Positions 32,528 through 42,882 of a stretch of 64,000 nt of DNA are shown piece after piece. The position numbers were made by a program, and so were the translations under genes. Below the pieces are notes generated by a model. The model worked only from the letters and a program-made list of their open reading frames with translations. It ran no database searches and was not told the DNA's origin. This stretch comes from Heligmosomoides polygyrus polygyrus (Eukaryota > Nematoda > Chromadorea > Rhabditida > Heligmosomidae), in assembly GCA_947396885.1 (NCBI GenBank), contig OX377204.1, positions 52,377,139 through 52,441,138 of the forward strand, written 5' to 3'. Numbering within the stretch: position 1 is the first letter of the stretch; each line of letters begins with the position of its first letter.

Positions 32528-32714
32528 CCTGGGGTAGGTGCTGTCCCGTACCCGTGTTTACCCTGTGCGGCTTCCTTTGGTCCTTCAGTGGACTGTGGTG
32601 AGGTACGATACTCGGATTCTCTCCTTTGTTCAGGCTTCCAAAAATTTGACATTGAATTTTGTAAGGTTGAAGAGATGTTTGGTGGGGTAACTCCTAATTG
32701 ACTTGACCCTTTCA

Positions 32715-32753
32715 GGCTCTGAAGAAGGCGATCCAGCCGAAACGTTAGCCACC
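32715..32753 (+). ncRNA. Hammerhead-ribozyme-like motif in Penelope 3' end
   Basis: Stem I GGCT (32715-32718) is followed by CTGAAGA (32719-32725), a GGC/GCC stem II with short loop, GAAA (32739-32742) and CGTT, then AGCC (32746-32749), which pairs with GGCT. AACGTT is a palindrome, so stem III could form between two RNA copies, leaving a GUU cleavage triplet before AGCC. One extra A between CTGAAGA and stem II departs from the consensus. Penelope-like elements are known to carry minimal type I hammerheads. Confidence 0.4.
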
Positions 32754-32831
32754 AATAAAGCCGTTTACCAACCTCGTGAAGAGCTCAGCAACTCTACAGA
32801 CGACGATATCGTTGGCGACGACGATATTCCG

Positions 32832-33255
32832 CCTGCCAAACGAAATACATTTTAAACATTCAATTAATCATGACATGACATGCAAAATTCGACGACAATG
32901 ACCATGGTCGACGGTGCCCATATGAAGTTGTTGAGCGACCATGATCGACGTTGCCCATCTGAAGTCGACTGCCCATGAAGTCGACGTCGATCGGTTGCCC
33001 ATGAGGTCGAGTTCGAGCGTCGTCGTCGTTGCCCATATTGAGTGAAGTCGAGTAGTAGTAGAACGTTGAACTGCAGCTGTCGATGAGGGGGGGGGGGGGT
33101 TGAAGTAGCTGGAGTTGGAACTCCGCTAATTATACGACGATACGGCGAAGGACTTATAGGCCCTAATAATGCGGTGGTTCAGTGGATGTGATGGCGAGTA
33201 CAAGAGATGAGACAGAGTTTATTGAGAGACCAAGTGGTCTATGTACAGGTGGAGC
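32832..33255. other. No gene recognised
   Basis: Contains repeated GTCGACGTCG and TGCCCAT wording near 32905-33050 and a 13-G run at 33087-33099. No protein motif. Confidence 0.35.
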
Positions 33256-33260
33256 GAGAA

Positions 33261-33376
33261 CGTCTTTATCTGAAGACAGTAGCAAGAGTGCCGGGCCCAC
33301 CCTTGACTCGGGGCGGGCCGACAAAGGTCGCATCGTGGGCGACGACGATATCGTTGGCGACGACGATATCCGCATC
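33261..33376 (+). repeat. Duplicated ~120-bp segment, copy B (uninterrupted)
   Basis: Empty-site counterpart of 32028-32831. It includes GACGACGATATCGTTGGC, repeating the GACGACGATATC block twice in tandem. Confidence 0.85.
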
Positions 33377-33654
33377 ACGATTCTTGGAGGATGTACAGGC
33401 GCGTTGACTAGAAAGGAGTATTGAACTGTTAGGGACCATATGTTTCACTCCCGACGAATTCAGTTTAGACTTATTTGCTCTACAGGCCTAAGCGTATGTG
33501 CTTTTTGTTTCTATGCTTTCTGTGGCTTCACGCTCCTCCAACAGGCTGATTGGAAAGAATGTTATGGCCTTTCAACAAGCGTTGACATTTTTTGGGTGAT
33601 AATGTGCTACTGGTTCGGCGTAAACATTTCCAGAGAAATATCCCTATCCCCCAT

Positions 33655-34473
33655 CCCCCCATGTATAAAAGAGGAAGGGTTTTTTGTCCGATGTTAGCCA
33701 CCCGCAATTCGTACACTGGCTAGCTAGCCGGTTTAATCACCCAAGTTTGCGGTGCGGTAGCCAGTTGTCCAAACGAAGACGCTTGACTGTTGTCCACCAA
33801 TGTTGTTTACCATCGACTGCCATCGACTGCCTGACGTAGGGTGATTTCGAAAGAGGTCTCTACCCAACCACCACTGTTGTTTACCATCCACTACCATCGA
33901 TTGCCTGACGTAGGGTGTTTTCGAAAGAGGTCTCTTCCCAATAAGTGTCTAGTGATCATTCCTCAGTGTTCCTTCCCATCTCTCCTGTGTGGTGCAACCT
34001 TCCACTATTTTTACCGCCATACTTTTACCACTACCCCACTACCAGGGTTGCTGCTACAGAAGTTGAATTCTCTTCCACTGTTCAGTATAACAACGGGTTG
34101 CTCCGTTCTGCATTTTTTTTCTATTTTGCCTCACATAAGCCGTTTTTTGTTTCAATCTACCTCTATGTTTGCCGCCATACTTTTACCACTACCCCACTAC
34201 CAGTGAACCTACGACTCCATGATAAATAGAATCCTTTTCCACTGTGCAGTATGACAACCGGCTGCTCTTTTTTGCACATTTTTACTATTATTTTGCATCG
34301 CAGATGGCATTTCTTCCGTTCAATTTTCCTCTATGTCTACAGCCCTACCTTGACCATTACCCCACTCTGTTGACGAATCTGTCCTCAAATACCGAATCTC
34401 TCTCCATTGTGCACAATGACGGCCGGCTACTCTTTCCTGCACTTTTTCGCTATCAACGCTAGGGATGCTTCCT
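33655..34473 (+). repeat. Family R dispersed unit, copy B
   Basis: Matches 23763-24592: CCCATGTATAAAAGAGGAAG, GTCCGATGTTAGCCACCCGC, then TGCCATCGACTGCC blocks and CGCTAGGGATGCTTCC. It runs directly into the satellite. No recognisable protein. Confidence 0.7.
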
Positions 34474-35420
34474 TACTCAGCGTCGGTTGCCGGCGAAGCC
34501 GGCTAGCCTAGCGTGGCCGGCCCGGCCAGAGTCGGGTGCGGGCGAAGCCCGCAACCGACGCTGGGTTGTGGGAAGCCTAGCGGGCTTGAGGTAGGGTTGG
34601 GTTTATGACCACACATGGCTCACCACACACGACGCCGGCGAAGCCGGCTTGCCTAGCGTGGCCGCCCCGGCCAGTGTCGGGTGCAGGCGAAGCCCGGAAC
34701 CGACGCTGGGTTGTGGGGACCCTAGCGAGCTCAAGGTTGGGTTGGGTTTATGACCCCACATGGCTCACCACACACGACGCCGCCGAAGCCGGCTAGCCTA
34801 GCGTGGCCCGCCCGGCCAGAGTCGGGTGCGGGCGAAGCCCGCAAGCGACGCTGGGTTGTGGGAAGCCTAGCGGGCTTGAGGTAGGGTTGGGTTTATGACC
34901 ACACATGGCTCACCACACACGACGCCGGCGAAGCCGGCTTGCCTAGCGTGGCCGCCCCGGCCAGTGTCGGGTGCAGGCGAAGCCCGTAACCGACGCTGGG
35001 TTGTGGGGACCCTAGCGAGCTCGAGGTTGGGTTGGGTTTATGACCCCACATGGCTCACCACACACGACGCCGGCGAAGCCGGCTAGCCTAGCGTGGCCCG
35101 CCCGGCCAGAGTCGGGTGCGGGCGAAGCCCGCAAGCGACGCTGGGTTGTGGGGACCCTAGCGGGCTCGAGGTTGGCTTGGGTTTATGACCCCACATGGCT
35201 CACCACACACGACGCCGGCGAAGCCGGCTAGCCTAGCGTGGCCGGCCCGGCTAGAGTCGGGTGCGGGCGAAGCCCGCACCCGACTCTAGCCGGGACGCTG
35301 GGTTGTGGGCACCCTAGCGGGCTCGAGGTTGGGTTGGGTTTATGACCCCACATGGCTCACCACACACGACGCCGGCGAAGCCGGCTAACCTAGCGTGGCC
35401 GGCCCGGCAAGAGTCGGGTG
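34474..35420. repeat. 145-bp satellite array, six units
   Basis: The anchor ATGGCTCACCA recurs at 34615, 34760, 34905, 35050, 35195 and 35352. Spacing is 145 bp four times, then 157 bp because of a short insertion near 35276-35293. Each unit carries two small hairpins with GAA loops: GCCGGCGAAGCCGGC and GCGGGCGAAGCCCGC. Units alternate between two sequence variants (for example AAGCCTAGCGGG and GACCCTAGCGAG), suggesting a 290-bp higher-order step. Open frames through the array are by-products. Confidence 0.9.
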
Positions 35421-35456
35421 CCCTACGGTAAGTGGTTTTTGATACTTACCGTAGGG
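35421..35456. repeat. Perfect 13-bp-arm hairpin, 10-nt loop
   Basis: CCCTACGGTAAGT, ten bases, then the exact reverse complement, sitting exactly between the satellite and the SINE. Confidence 0.9.
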
Positions 35457-35700
35457 CGGGTGTAGCGCAGTCGGAGTGCGTGCCGGCTCTCGCATGCACC
35501 TGCAGTCAATCAAAGCGTATTGGTGCCAGACTTGTCTGAGAAGGAAAAACACTGGCTTATCAATCGGCTAGCCACCGAAAGTCACTGTACTGGCCAAATA
35601 CGCATTGAAATTGCCCCCATAGTAGAATGCGTGGCGCATCCCAAAGGATTGATCAACCCCGCCCTTCATCCGTTATCCTTACCCTCAATGAGCAGCTTTA
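35457..35700 (+). repeat. tRNA-derived SINE copy, B box deleted
   Basis: Keeps the A box TAGCGCAGTCGG and the 3' body (GACTTGTCTGAGAAGG, GGCGCATCCCAAAGGATTGA) but lacks the B-box segment. Tail CATCCGTTATCCTTACC. Confidence 0.75.
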
Positions 35701-36429
35701 CGTGTTACATCAATACCAGTTATTTCGCCACGAGACGCTTGAAAGTCTTCGGCGTATTTCGCCTGCAGCTACCCAGGAGAACTACATGCATGTTCTGCTT
35801 CTTGCTTCTCCTGCTTTACTATTCAAGAAACGGTTATATAATAAGATCGCTCTCAATTTCCCTGCACACATTCAGTTGCTTCCCTTTCACCAACACGTTC
35901 ATGTGCACGTTTTGCAGCCTCATCGTTACAGGGCAGCGACAGGTATCTTGCATGCAATGAGGTGTCCGGAAGGTCAATTATCCGTGCCTAGCAAAGAAGG
36001 TGGATAGATCGCTGGAAAAAATCAACCGTGACCATGTCAAACGGCTAAAAAAACCTAGGTAAACCATGAAGAAGGCTTCGTGAAGACGAAGCAGAAGCAA
36101 GGATGGGGCGAGTAATAGGGCAAGAAGTATGTTCATCATAACAAGGAGAACTATGCCGACATGAATTGGTTGCTTTCATCCGTGGCAAGTCAAGAAAGTA
36201 GCTCACAACTGAGGGCTGAGTTACATAAATACACATACTGACCTTACAGCTCGAATTACATTTCTAGGACGGTTCAGAGCTCAAGCTTCCAGCACTGGAA
36301 GTTAACCTCGGAGATCGTGGTGCTAAGCGTGCAAGCGTGGTGCCATCGCTTTGGGGGGGGGGGGCTCTCAATTTAACGTGAAAAATCGAGTACCTGACCA
36401 CTGACGAAGGTGAGTCTCGCTCTATTAAG
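35701..36429. other. No gene recognised
   Basis: Short frames without motifs; a 12-G run at 36353-36364. Confidence 0.35.
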
Positions 36430-36439
36430 GGAACGACAT

Positions 36440-37050
36440 TGAACTACCACATACTTCGGTTTTCAAGTACTTGGGATCAGCAGTCGCGTCCGATGGTAGT
36501 GCACTCGTTGAAGTGAGCTTACGAATGAATGCAGCTTGGTCCTAATGGCGTTCTCTGACGGGAGAGCTCTGCGACAAGAAAATACCAGAGCGCCTGAAGT
36601 TAAAGATCTACAGAACAGTCGTTCTACCAGTATCTATTGACGGAGCTGAGGACTGGCCCTAAAGAAATTGAAAGGCGCCTCAGCGTAATGGAAACGAAGA
36701 AGCTGCGGTAGACGGCCGGAGTAACGCGTTTCGGTCGAGTATGCAACGATTCCATACGGTAGAGGTTCGGTGTCAGCCCGATATTTGAGAAGATGCGCGA
36801 AGCTCGTCTGCGATGGTACGGCCACGTCTTTCGCGCAAAAGACGATACCGTCCGAAGGACTGGTCTTAACCTTGATGTGCCCAGTGGGCGGCCACGAGGG
36901 CGATCAAAACAGCGGCGGCTTGACACGCTGCATCAGGACTTGAAGATGGCTAGGTTGCACCCTGATCAGGCATTTGATCGTGAAAAGAAAAATCCAACAT
37001 TCCAGGATTGCCGACCCCGCAATTAAGCGGGACGCACGCCGAAGAAGGTG
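36440..37050 (+). pseudogene. RTE-B 3' fragment (C-terminal domain)
   Basis: A 5'-truncated, frameshifted copy related to 39460-40863. It starts near FKYLGSAVASDGS, passes an arginine-rich segment and includes MREARLRWYGHV and RPRGRSKQRRLDTLHQDL. The terminal wording, ending in GGTGATGATGATGAAGAAG, passes into a purine repeat. More diverged than the near-complete copy. Confidence 0.8.
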
Positions 37051-37106
37051 ATGATGATGAAGAAGAAGAAAGAAAGAAAGAAAGAAAGAAAGCAAGAAAG
37101 AAAGCA
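37046..37106. repeat. GATGAT/GAAGAA/GAAAG microsatellite at RTE-B 3' end
   Basis: Follows the RTE-B coding end directly, as does the much longer array at 39346-39460. RTE elements typically end in short tandem repeats. Confidence 0.85.
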
Positions 37107-37110
37107 GTCC

Positions 37111-38452
37111 ATAGTCACAATAGCGACCCTAGCAGAGCCAGTTCCCCCTCGTTGCTTTAGCCTTGCATTGTATTCTTTGCTCTATTACTATAGTTGATGT
37201 CTAAATGCTAAATGCTTGCATCGGTGGGTAGCTTCCGCGATGCGATTCTGCCACACCAGCGATGTCTCATTTTAGGAAGCTTCACGCGGAACTCCACTGC
37301 GGCCGAACACTCCAAGGCCTCCTCACCTGAACGCCACTCTGAAGCGACCGCTGAATGAGGAGCGACCTACCTGCCCGCCGCCGCTGAATTCTGTGAGTGC
37401 TCCATCCATTCCACGTTGTGGCATTTCGGGTCTTCGTCGCCTATTCAATCCACAGCCGATGGAGAAGGGTCGTGAGAATGGATAGAGCTCTGTTTGCCAT
37501 GTAGCTGCTAGTTGATACACATTCGCTCATTCTATCGTTTCGTGTTGAGCAAATTCTGTTCCATCTGTGCGTCCTTCTACTTCCACAAGGGGTAGGCTTG
37601 TGCTGCTGTTCTTGTTTTTATACGTGCTCTACGTATAGTAGAGGCTGTCGAGGTGTGCGGAAGCACTTCCACCTGGGCTGTCTATCTGGCCGATGACGGA
37701 GGTGGGCAACTGAACGAAGGGAGCACACTACCCTGATCTGCGAGAGGATGCCGTATAGTAGTTTCCTACTCGAAAACTTGTAACTAGTAACTGCCTGTTA
37801 TGCCCTCCATTCGCTTTCTCAACGATAACTTTCTGGACTGCGATTGTGCTCCGAGGCGTTCAGCAGATCGTCATTTCATCTTGGCTAACGGGGTGTTCAT
37901 CACGACGTTCCCTTTTTTCAAGCGTGGCCTCTCTCAGGTTGAGCAGCTCAAAGTCAGCGCCTCAGATGCCTGACTTGAAGCGTGCGCGCGGGGAGCGCCC
38001 TATCTGCCCTTCACTTCCGAAATCCTTGAGTTTCTTAACGATTATAACGTTTTTGCTTTGAAAGTTGCCGATTTGGACACATTCTTATCCTGGCTATGAA
38101 CGCAACTAAACATGACCTCTTATGAAGCAGGCGGGTGTGTGTCCCAAATGAAGCAACTTGCACACGCGACACTAGGGAGCCACCATCTTCCGCTCGTGCC
38201 ATGAAATCGGTTTACTTCATTATGCTTATTTACGCGCTCGCGCTCTACAAATCAAGGGCAGCCTTCTGGCCGGAGGGCCAGGGGATGGAGTAGCGACGTT
38301 TTATCTTGGTTTGAGCTGCTTCGAAAGTTGATGAACAAACTCTTCAACAGAACATAGGCTAGCCGTAAGCGTCTCAATTCCAGTTTGGTGTTCTCTTACC
38401 AGGGGAGGATTTCGACTTCCCATGGAACATCAAGTGGAGACCATGATCGCTA
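37111..38452. other. No gene recognised
   Basis: Short frames only; no repeats or boundaries identified. Confidence 0.35.
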
Positions 38453-38815
38453 GAAGGAGCTCGAAATTCTGATTACGAAGGGGGGTCAGACTTGCAAAAT
38501 GAAACTTCCGAACTAGTGCTGACCTGCCGAAGTTCACCAGTGACTGTAAGATGGTCGTGCGAATGAGTTGTAGTGAGAGCGGTGAGTGATGAGAGCCCGC
38601 AACGGCAGTGGTGGCCTAGAGGTCGTGCTTTGGCTCGTTAGGAGTTGCCCCGAGCTATTCTTACCAATCCATCACTCATTGCTCTCACTGCAGCTCATTT
38701 GCACGGCAAGCCTACAGTCAACTCGGTGAGCAGCTCTAAACTCGCTTAGGAAGTTCATTTTGCAAGTTTGACTCCCATATTCGTAATCAGCACTCCGAGC
38801 TTCTGCCCACTTCAA
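38453..38815. repeat. Imperfect foldback repeat, ~140-bp arms
   Basis: Arms at about 38455-38590 and 38670-38815 match inverted (GCTGATTACGAA against TTCGTAATCAGC; CTTGCAAAATGAA against TTCATTTTGCAAG). The loop holds a tRNA-like string GTGGCCTAGAGGTCG without a B box. Confidence 0.6.
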
Positions 38816-39345
38816 GTTCCTTGGAAGGTAGAAATCTTTTGCTGGTTAGTTCCACACTGTATCGAACAAAGTCAGGACGGCTGCAGTTAGTAGGGCGTCA
38901 AATGGATTTACATTTGCATCCGACGAAATCTGTTCGTCTTGTTCTAGGTGCCAAAGAAGCACAATACCTCATCAGAGGTCATCGTGAAGATGGAAAGTCG
39001 ACTTTCTAACTCAGGCTTCGCATAGGTGCTTATCAGTCATGCCCCATTTCTGTCGACGAGGGTCTGTGAGGAAGAAGTGCCGCTCAATACGATGAAACAA
39101 GGGTTCCGTCTCCCCTGTCGGCGTGTCTCGCAATTGCGCGCTTCAGAGTTGCCTTCAAGCTAACCGGTCTGATAGTGCAGCTTTCTCCCCTCCATAGCAG
39201 TACAAAAGGCAATATTTGGAGGCGCTTCTGTGTTCCTGCCCTACCCCACCTTCCTTAACCCTTTCGCGACAATGTTGTTCGACGCTTATTTGTGTTATCG
39301 GACATTTTGAAGAGATGTCAGACAGAAGTCCACTTATTTCCTCTT
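38816..39345. other. No gene recognised
   Basis: No motif-bearing frame. It lies just beyond the 3' end of RTE-B. Confidence 0.35.
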
Positions 39346-39460
39346 CTTCCACTATCTTCTTCTTCTTCTTCTTCATCATCATCATCATCTTCTTCTTCTT
39401 CTTCTTCTTCTTCATCATCATCATCATCTTCTTCTTCTTCTTCTTCTTCTTCTTCTTTTT
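39346..39460. repeat. (TTC)n/(ATC)n microsatellite, RTE-B 3' tail
   Basis: About 115 bp of alternating TTC and ATC blocks, i.e. (GAA)n and (GAT)n on the retrotransposon strand, directly after its stop codon region. Confidence 0.9.
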
Positions 39461-40875
39461 CAGCGTTTGTCCCGCTTCGTGGCGGGGTCCGCTATTCTGG
39501 TGTCATGACGCCACCTTTCCGGATCCAGCGCTAGATCAGGGTGGACACCAGCCGCTTTCAAGTCCGTATGTAACGTATCAGCCCAGCGCTGCTTCGGGCG
39601 CCCTCTAGGCCGCTTTCCTATTACCTCGAAGTTTAGGCCTATCTTGCGGACGCTGTCTTCTTCTCCACGCAGAACGTGGCCGTACCATCGTAAGCGAGCT
39701 TCGCGCATCTTGTCAGTTATCGGCGCGACACCGAACTTCTGCCGAATAGCATCGTTTCGGATGCGGTCCATGCGCGTAACTCCTGCCGTCCAGCGCAGCA
39801 TCTTCGCCTCCATGACGCTGAGGCGCGTTTCAACTTCCTTGGTCGCTGGCCAACACTCAGCGGCGTACATTGCTACCGGCCGGACGACTGCTCTGTAGAT
39901 CTTCGACTTAAAGCGCTCTGGTATCTTCTTGTCGCAGAGCACGCCAGTCAACGAGCGCCACTTGGACCAAGCTGCACTCACGCGTGAATTTACTTCGACC
40001 ATCAGTTTGCCGTCAGACGCGACTGCTGATCCCAGGTACTTAAAGACCGCAGTGCGTGGAAGCTCGATGCCGTTAACCTTGCTGGAGCTGGACTCAGTAA
40101 CGTCCGTCGTTAAATACTCGGTCTTCTTCACGTTCAATCTGAGTCCAAACCGCTCCAAGCGATCACACCAAGCTTGCAACTCTCGCTCGAGTTCTCCTTT
40201 ATCTTCGCTAGCGAGCATCACGTCATCGGCATAAAGCAACGTCCAAGGGACAGGCTTCTGAAGATCTCGTGTGATGGCGTCCATCACGACAACAAAAAGG
40301 AGTGGGGAAAGCGCAGAACCCTGGTGTACTCCGACAGAGATGGGAAACTCCATCGAGGTCCCAGCTGCAGCTTGAACTCGACTCTTTGGACAAGAGTAGA
40401 AAATTCGCACCCACTCTATGAGCTCTTCAGGAACTCCATGTTGACGCAGGGCGTACCATATCACTTCACGCGGTACGCGGTCAAAGGCCTTCTCCAAGTC
40501 GAGAAAGGCAATATGCACTGGCTTCTGTTTCTCGCGATGCTTCTCTATCAGGAGGCGGACGGCATGTATGGCATCAACGGTGCCACAGCCAGCCACGAAG
40601 CCGCACTGATTGCTGGAAAGCTGGACGATGTCCCGAATTCGTCCATCGACAACTCGCTCAAAGATCTTCATGCTGTGCGAAAGCAAGCGAATCGGACGGT
40701 AATTGGAGCAGTCAGCAGGACTGCCCTTCTTCTTCCAAATCGGAATCGTCGTACTTTGGCGCCAACACTCAGGCACTTTCTTCTCCGCCACAACCTGATT
40801 AAAGAACTTCGCCAACCACTCAGCAGGGGACCAAAACTTCGACTTCCACAGTTTTGCTGCCACGTCATCGGGCCC
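39460..40875 (-). pseudogene. RTE-B reverse transcriptase and C-terminal part (after frameshift)
   Basis: Begins just after the frameshift (VAAKLWKSKFW). Reverse-transcriptase motifs are all visible: NYRPIRLLSH, FLDLEKAFDRVP with the first catalytic Asp, VHQGSALSPLLF, and the YADD box followed by VMLAS. The C-terminal region includes MREARLRWYGHVLRGEEDSV and RPRGRPKQRWADTLHTDLK, conserved in the fragment at 36440-37050. A His/Asp-rich ending leads to RDKR and the stop. Catalytic residues are intact. Restoring the frame is not required to see that it once formed a single protein with the upstream 610-residue frame, because both overlap at the same conserved junction. Confidence 0.85.
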
Positions 40876-42500
40876 AGTCGCTTTGCTGGCCTCATCTTCT
40901 TCAAAGCCGCTTCAATCTCCTCCACGGTGATCTTCTGAACGGGGCCGTGGGTTGGAGCCGTGGAAGGAATGGCTGGATGAGGAAATTCTACTGTAGAGAT
41001 TTCCTCAAAGTAGTCGCGCCATCGCTTCAATGCCTTCTTGCGATCCGTAAGAAGATGGCCGTTCTCATCATTGATGCCGAAAAACTTCTCAATATCCTCG
41101 GTCTGCCGATGGCGATTCTTAGCAAGCCGGTACAGATACCGCTCGCCATCGCGTGACTCGAGCTTCTCGTTGACATCTCCATAATGAGTGGCTTTTGCAA
41201 CAGTCACGGCCTTCTTTGCAGCTTTCTTCGCTTCTTGGTACTTCCGCCAGTTATCGGCTGTCTTTTCGCCGAGAAACACGTGATATAGCGTCTTCTTCTC
41301 TCGCACTTTTGCTTTCACGTCATCTGTCCACAGCCATGCCTGCTTGTCGACCTTCCGTCGTCCAGGCTTCGTAATGCCGAGTTCCGACTGTGCAGCTTGA
41401 CGAATCGCGTCGGTCGTTTTCTTCCAAGTTTCGTCGACAGTCGTGACTGTCGGTAACCGCACGAGAGAAATCACAGCTGCTTCCTTCTCTCTGATTCGCC
41501 ACCACTTGATTCTTGCAGCACCGCATCGCTCGATCTGCTTCAGCCTCGGAGGGACAATCTTCAGAGTGCAGATCAGCGGTCGGTGCTGTGGGGCGACCGT
41601 CTCATACGGCACGATCTTCGCGTCTGTGACAAGACTCCGGTCACGATCCTTCACAAGCACAAAGTCTATCTGAGACTTGGAGCTCCCACTATAATATGAG
41701 ATGAGGTGGGAGTCGCGTTTTCGGAAGACGGTGTTTACAATGATGAGACTATGCGATTCCGCATACTCAAGAATGCGCTCACCATCGGCGTTACGTGATC
41801 CGTATCCGAAACCACCATGACAGCTGTACCCGTCTTTCGTAGCACCTACGTGCCCATTAAGGTCACCAGCGACTATGATGACATCTTTCGACGGTACCTC
41901 TGCTGTCTTCTCATCCAGCAGGTTCCAAAACTCATCCTTGGCTTGATCGGAGCAGCCAGTCTGCGGAGCATACGCAGAGAAGAAGTGGTAGAGTCGCCCC
42001 TTAGCGGCGACAACGATCTTCATCAATCGATCGTCAAAGCGCTCAACGCTTACAATCGAGTCACGAAATCGTTCGGAGACGATTATTCCGACACCACTGG
42101 TGGTCCTGGGACTTCCACATAGAACGGCCTTGAAGCCACGTCCTATGTCCCTTGACTTGCGGCAGGACCACCTCGTCTCCTGCACCGCACAGAAATCAAC
42201 TTTTCTACGCTCCAGTGCTTCAACCAACTCGCACGAGCGGCCCGTCAACATACCCACATTCAGCGTTGCCACGCGGGTCCTGCTTACGTTACGGGACTTT
42301 CGGACTAGCTCAGTTGCCCCCCGATGCCGTCCTCGCATCAGGGACCCTCGCATACTTCTCACACTCGCCGGGCTCTGCGAGTGCGCGTCGGCTCCCGCGG
42401 ACGCCGTAGCACTATCACGAAAAACTTGCAATGTCATGAACCATGCGATGTGACATGGGTGTTCGTAGGCCGGTCTGTCACAAGGGCCTGTCGCCTGCAA
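40876..42500 (-). pseudogene. RTE-B endonuclease part (before frameshift)
   Basis: After an N-terminal extension of about 85 residues rich in Ser/Arg, the AP-like endonuclease starts at RVATLNVGMLTGR. It shows VQETRW (catalytic Glu), VAGDLNGHVG (Asp, Asn) and an APQHRPLI ending in place of the usual SDH, so the His is kept and the Asp position is less clear. A linker with VWLW-like aromatic residues follows, up to ALKKMRPAK. There the frame is lost: one base is missing in the stretch near 40881. The Met at 42500 is the first in the frame, but the true start may lie further in, at one of the Met residues before RGRHRG. Confidence 0.8.
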
Positions 42501-42639
42501 TCGAATGTCCGTGTTCGGCTTAGCTCGCAGAGCGGGCAGTTTCCAGTGGCACCACGTGGAGGAACGGACATCGCCACCGTTCTTCCACTATACATTGACC
42601 AATGAATAGGTGGTGTAGTTTATTGGTTTAGTTTTGTCT

Positions 42640-42882
42640 AAACGAAACATATCAATACGAGACGTACGAAGCCCATCCACCCTCTATCGCATGTACTCGA
42701 TTTATTCTACCGAATTGTCCGTTCTCTGCGTGTCGAGAAACAGGTAATGAGAGTCTCAATCCGGTGCTTAATCTGCAGGACCATAATTAGAATTAATCGG
42801 TTTTGGTCGACACCGCTTACTGTCCGGCGGATTAATTCCTCCGAATCCCATAGTCACTCTCACTACGTCTTCCCCCACCCCC
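42640..42882 (+). repeat. Family X repeat, copy 1 (left part)
   Basis: GAAGCCCATCCACCCTCTAT, GTGTCGAGAAACAGGTAATG and TTGGTCGACACCGCTTACT match 44930-45110. It is broken at 42883 by a mariner-like foldback and continues at 43816. Confidence 0.75.

Larger units (their letters stand above)
32124..32798 (+). mobile_element. Penelope-like element 3' fragment with 12-bp target duplication
   Basis: The insertion is flanked by GACGACGATATC at 32112-32123 and 32799-32810. The same sequence is uninterrupted in the paired segment at 33340-33372. It contains only the C-terminal endonuclease region and 3' end of a Penelope-like retroelement, i.e. a 5'-truncated copy. Confidence 0.85.
39346..42510 (-). 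mobile_element. RTE-B non-LTR retrotransposon, near complete
   Basis: Endonuclease, reverse transcriptase and C-terminal domain run consecutively on the minus strand, ending in a trinucleotide tail. It is interrupted by a single 1-base frameshift near 40881. The 5' boundary is uncertain. Confidence 0.85.

Noticed and set aside
33163..33430. Solo LTR (minus-strand AATAAACTCTG near 33215)
   Set aside because: No matching terminal TG/CA pair or target duplication could be found.
34605..35231. Three near-identical 63-codon frames
   Set aside because: They repeat with the 145-bp satellite period and merely reflect its sequence.
34474..35420. CRISPR array
   Set aside because: Tandem units are contiguous, with no unique spacers between short repeats, and the genome is eukaryotic.
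38600..38650. tRNA gene (GTGGCCTAGAGG)
   Set aside because: Only an A-box-like string; no B box or acceptor pairing. It lies in the loop of an inverted repeat.
39216..39608. Plus-strand frames with poly-Phe or poly-Ser across 39346-39460
   Set aside because: Translation of the TTC/ATC microsatellite.
40174..42453. Plus-strand frames of 100-254 codons opposite RTE-B
   Set aside because: Antisense to the endonuclease and reverse transcriptase frames.
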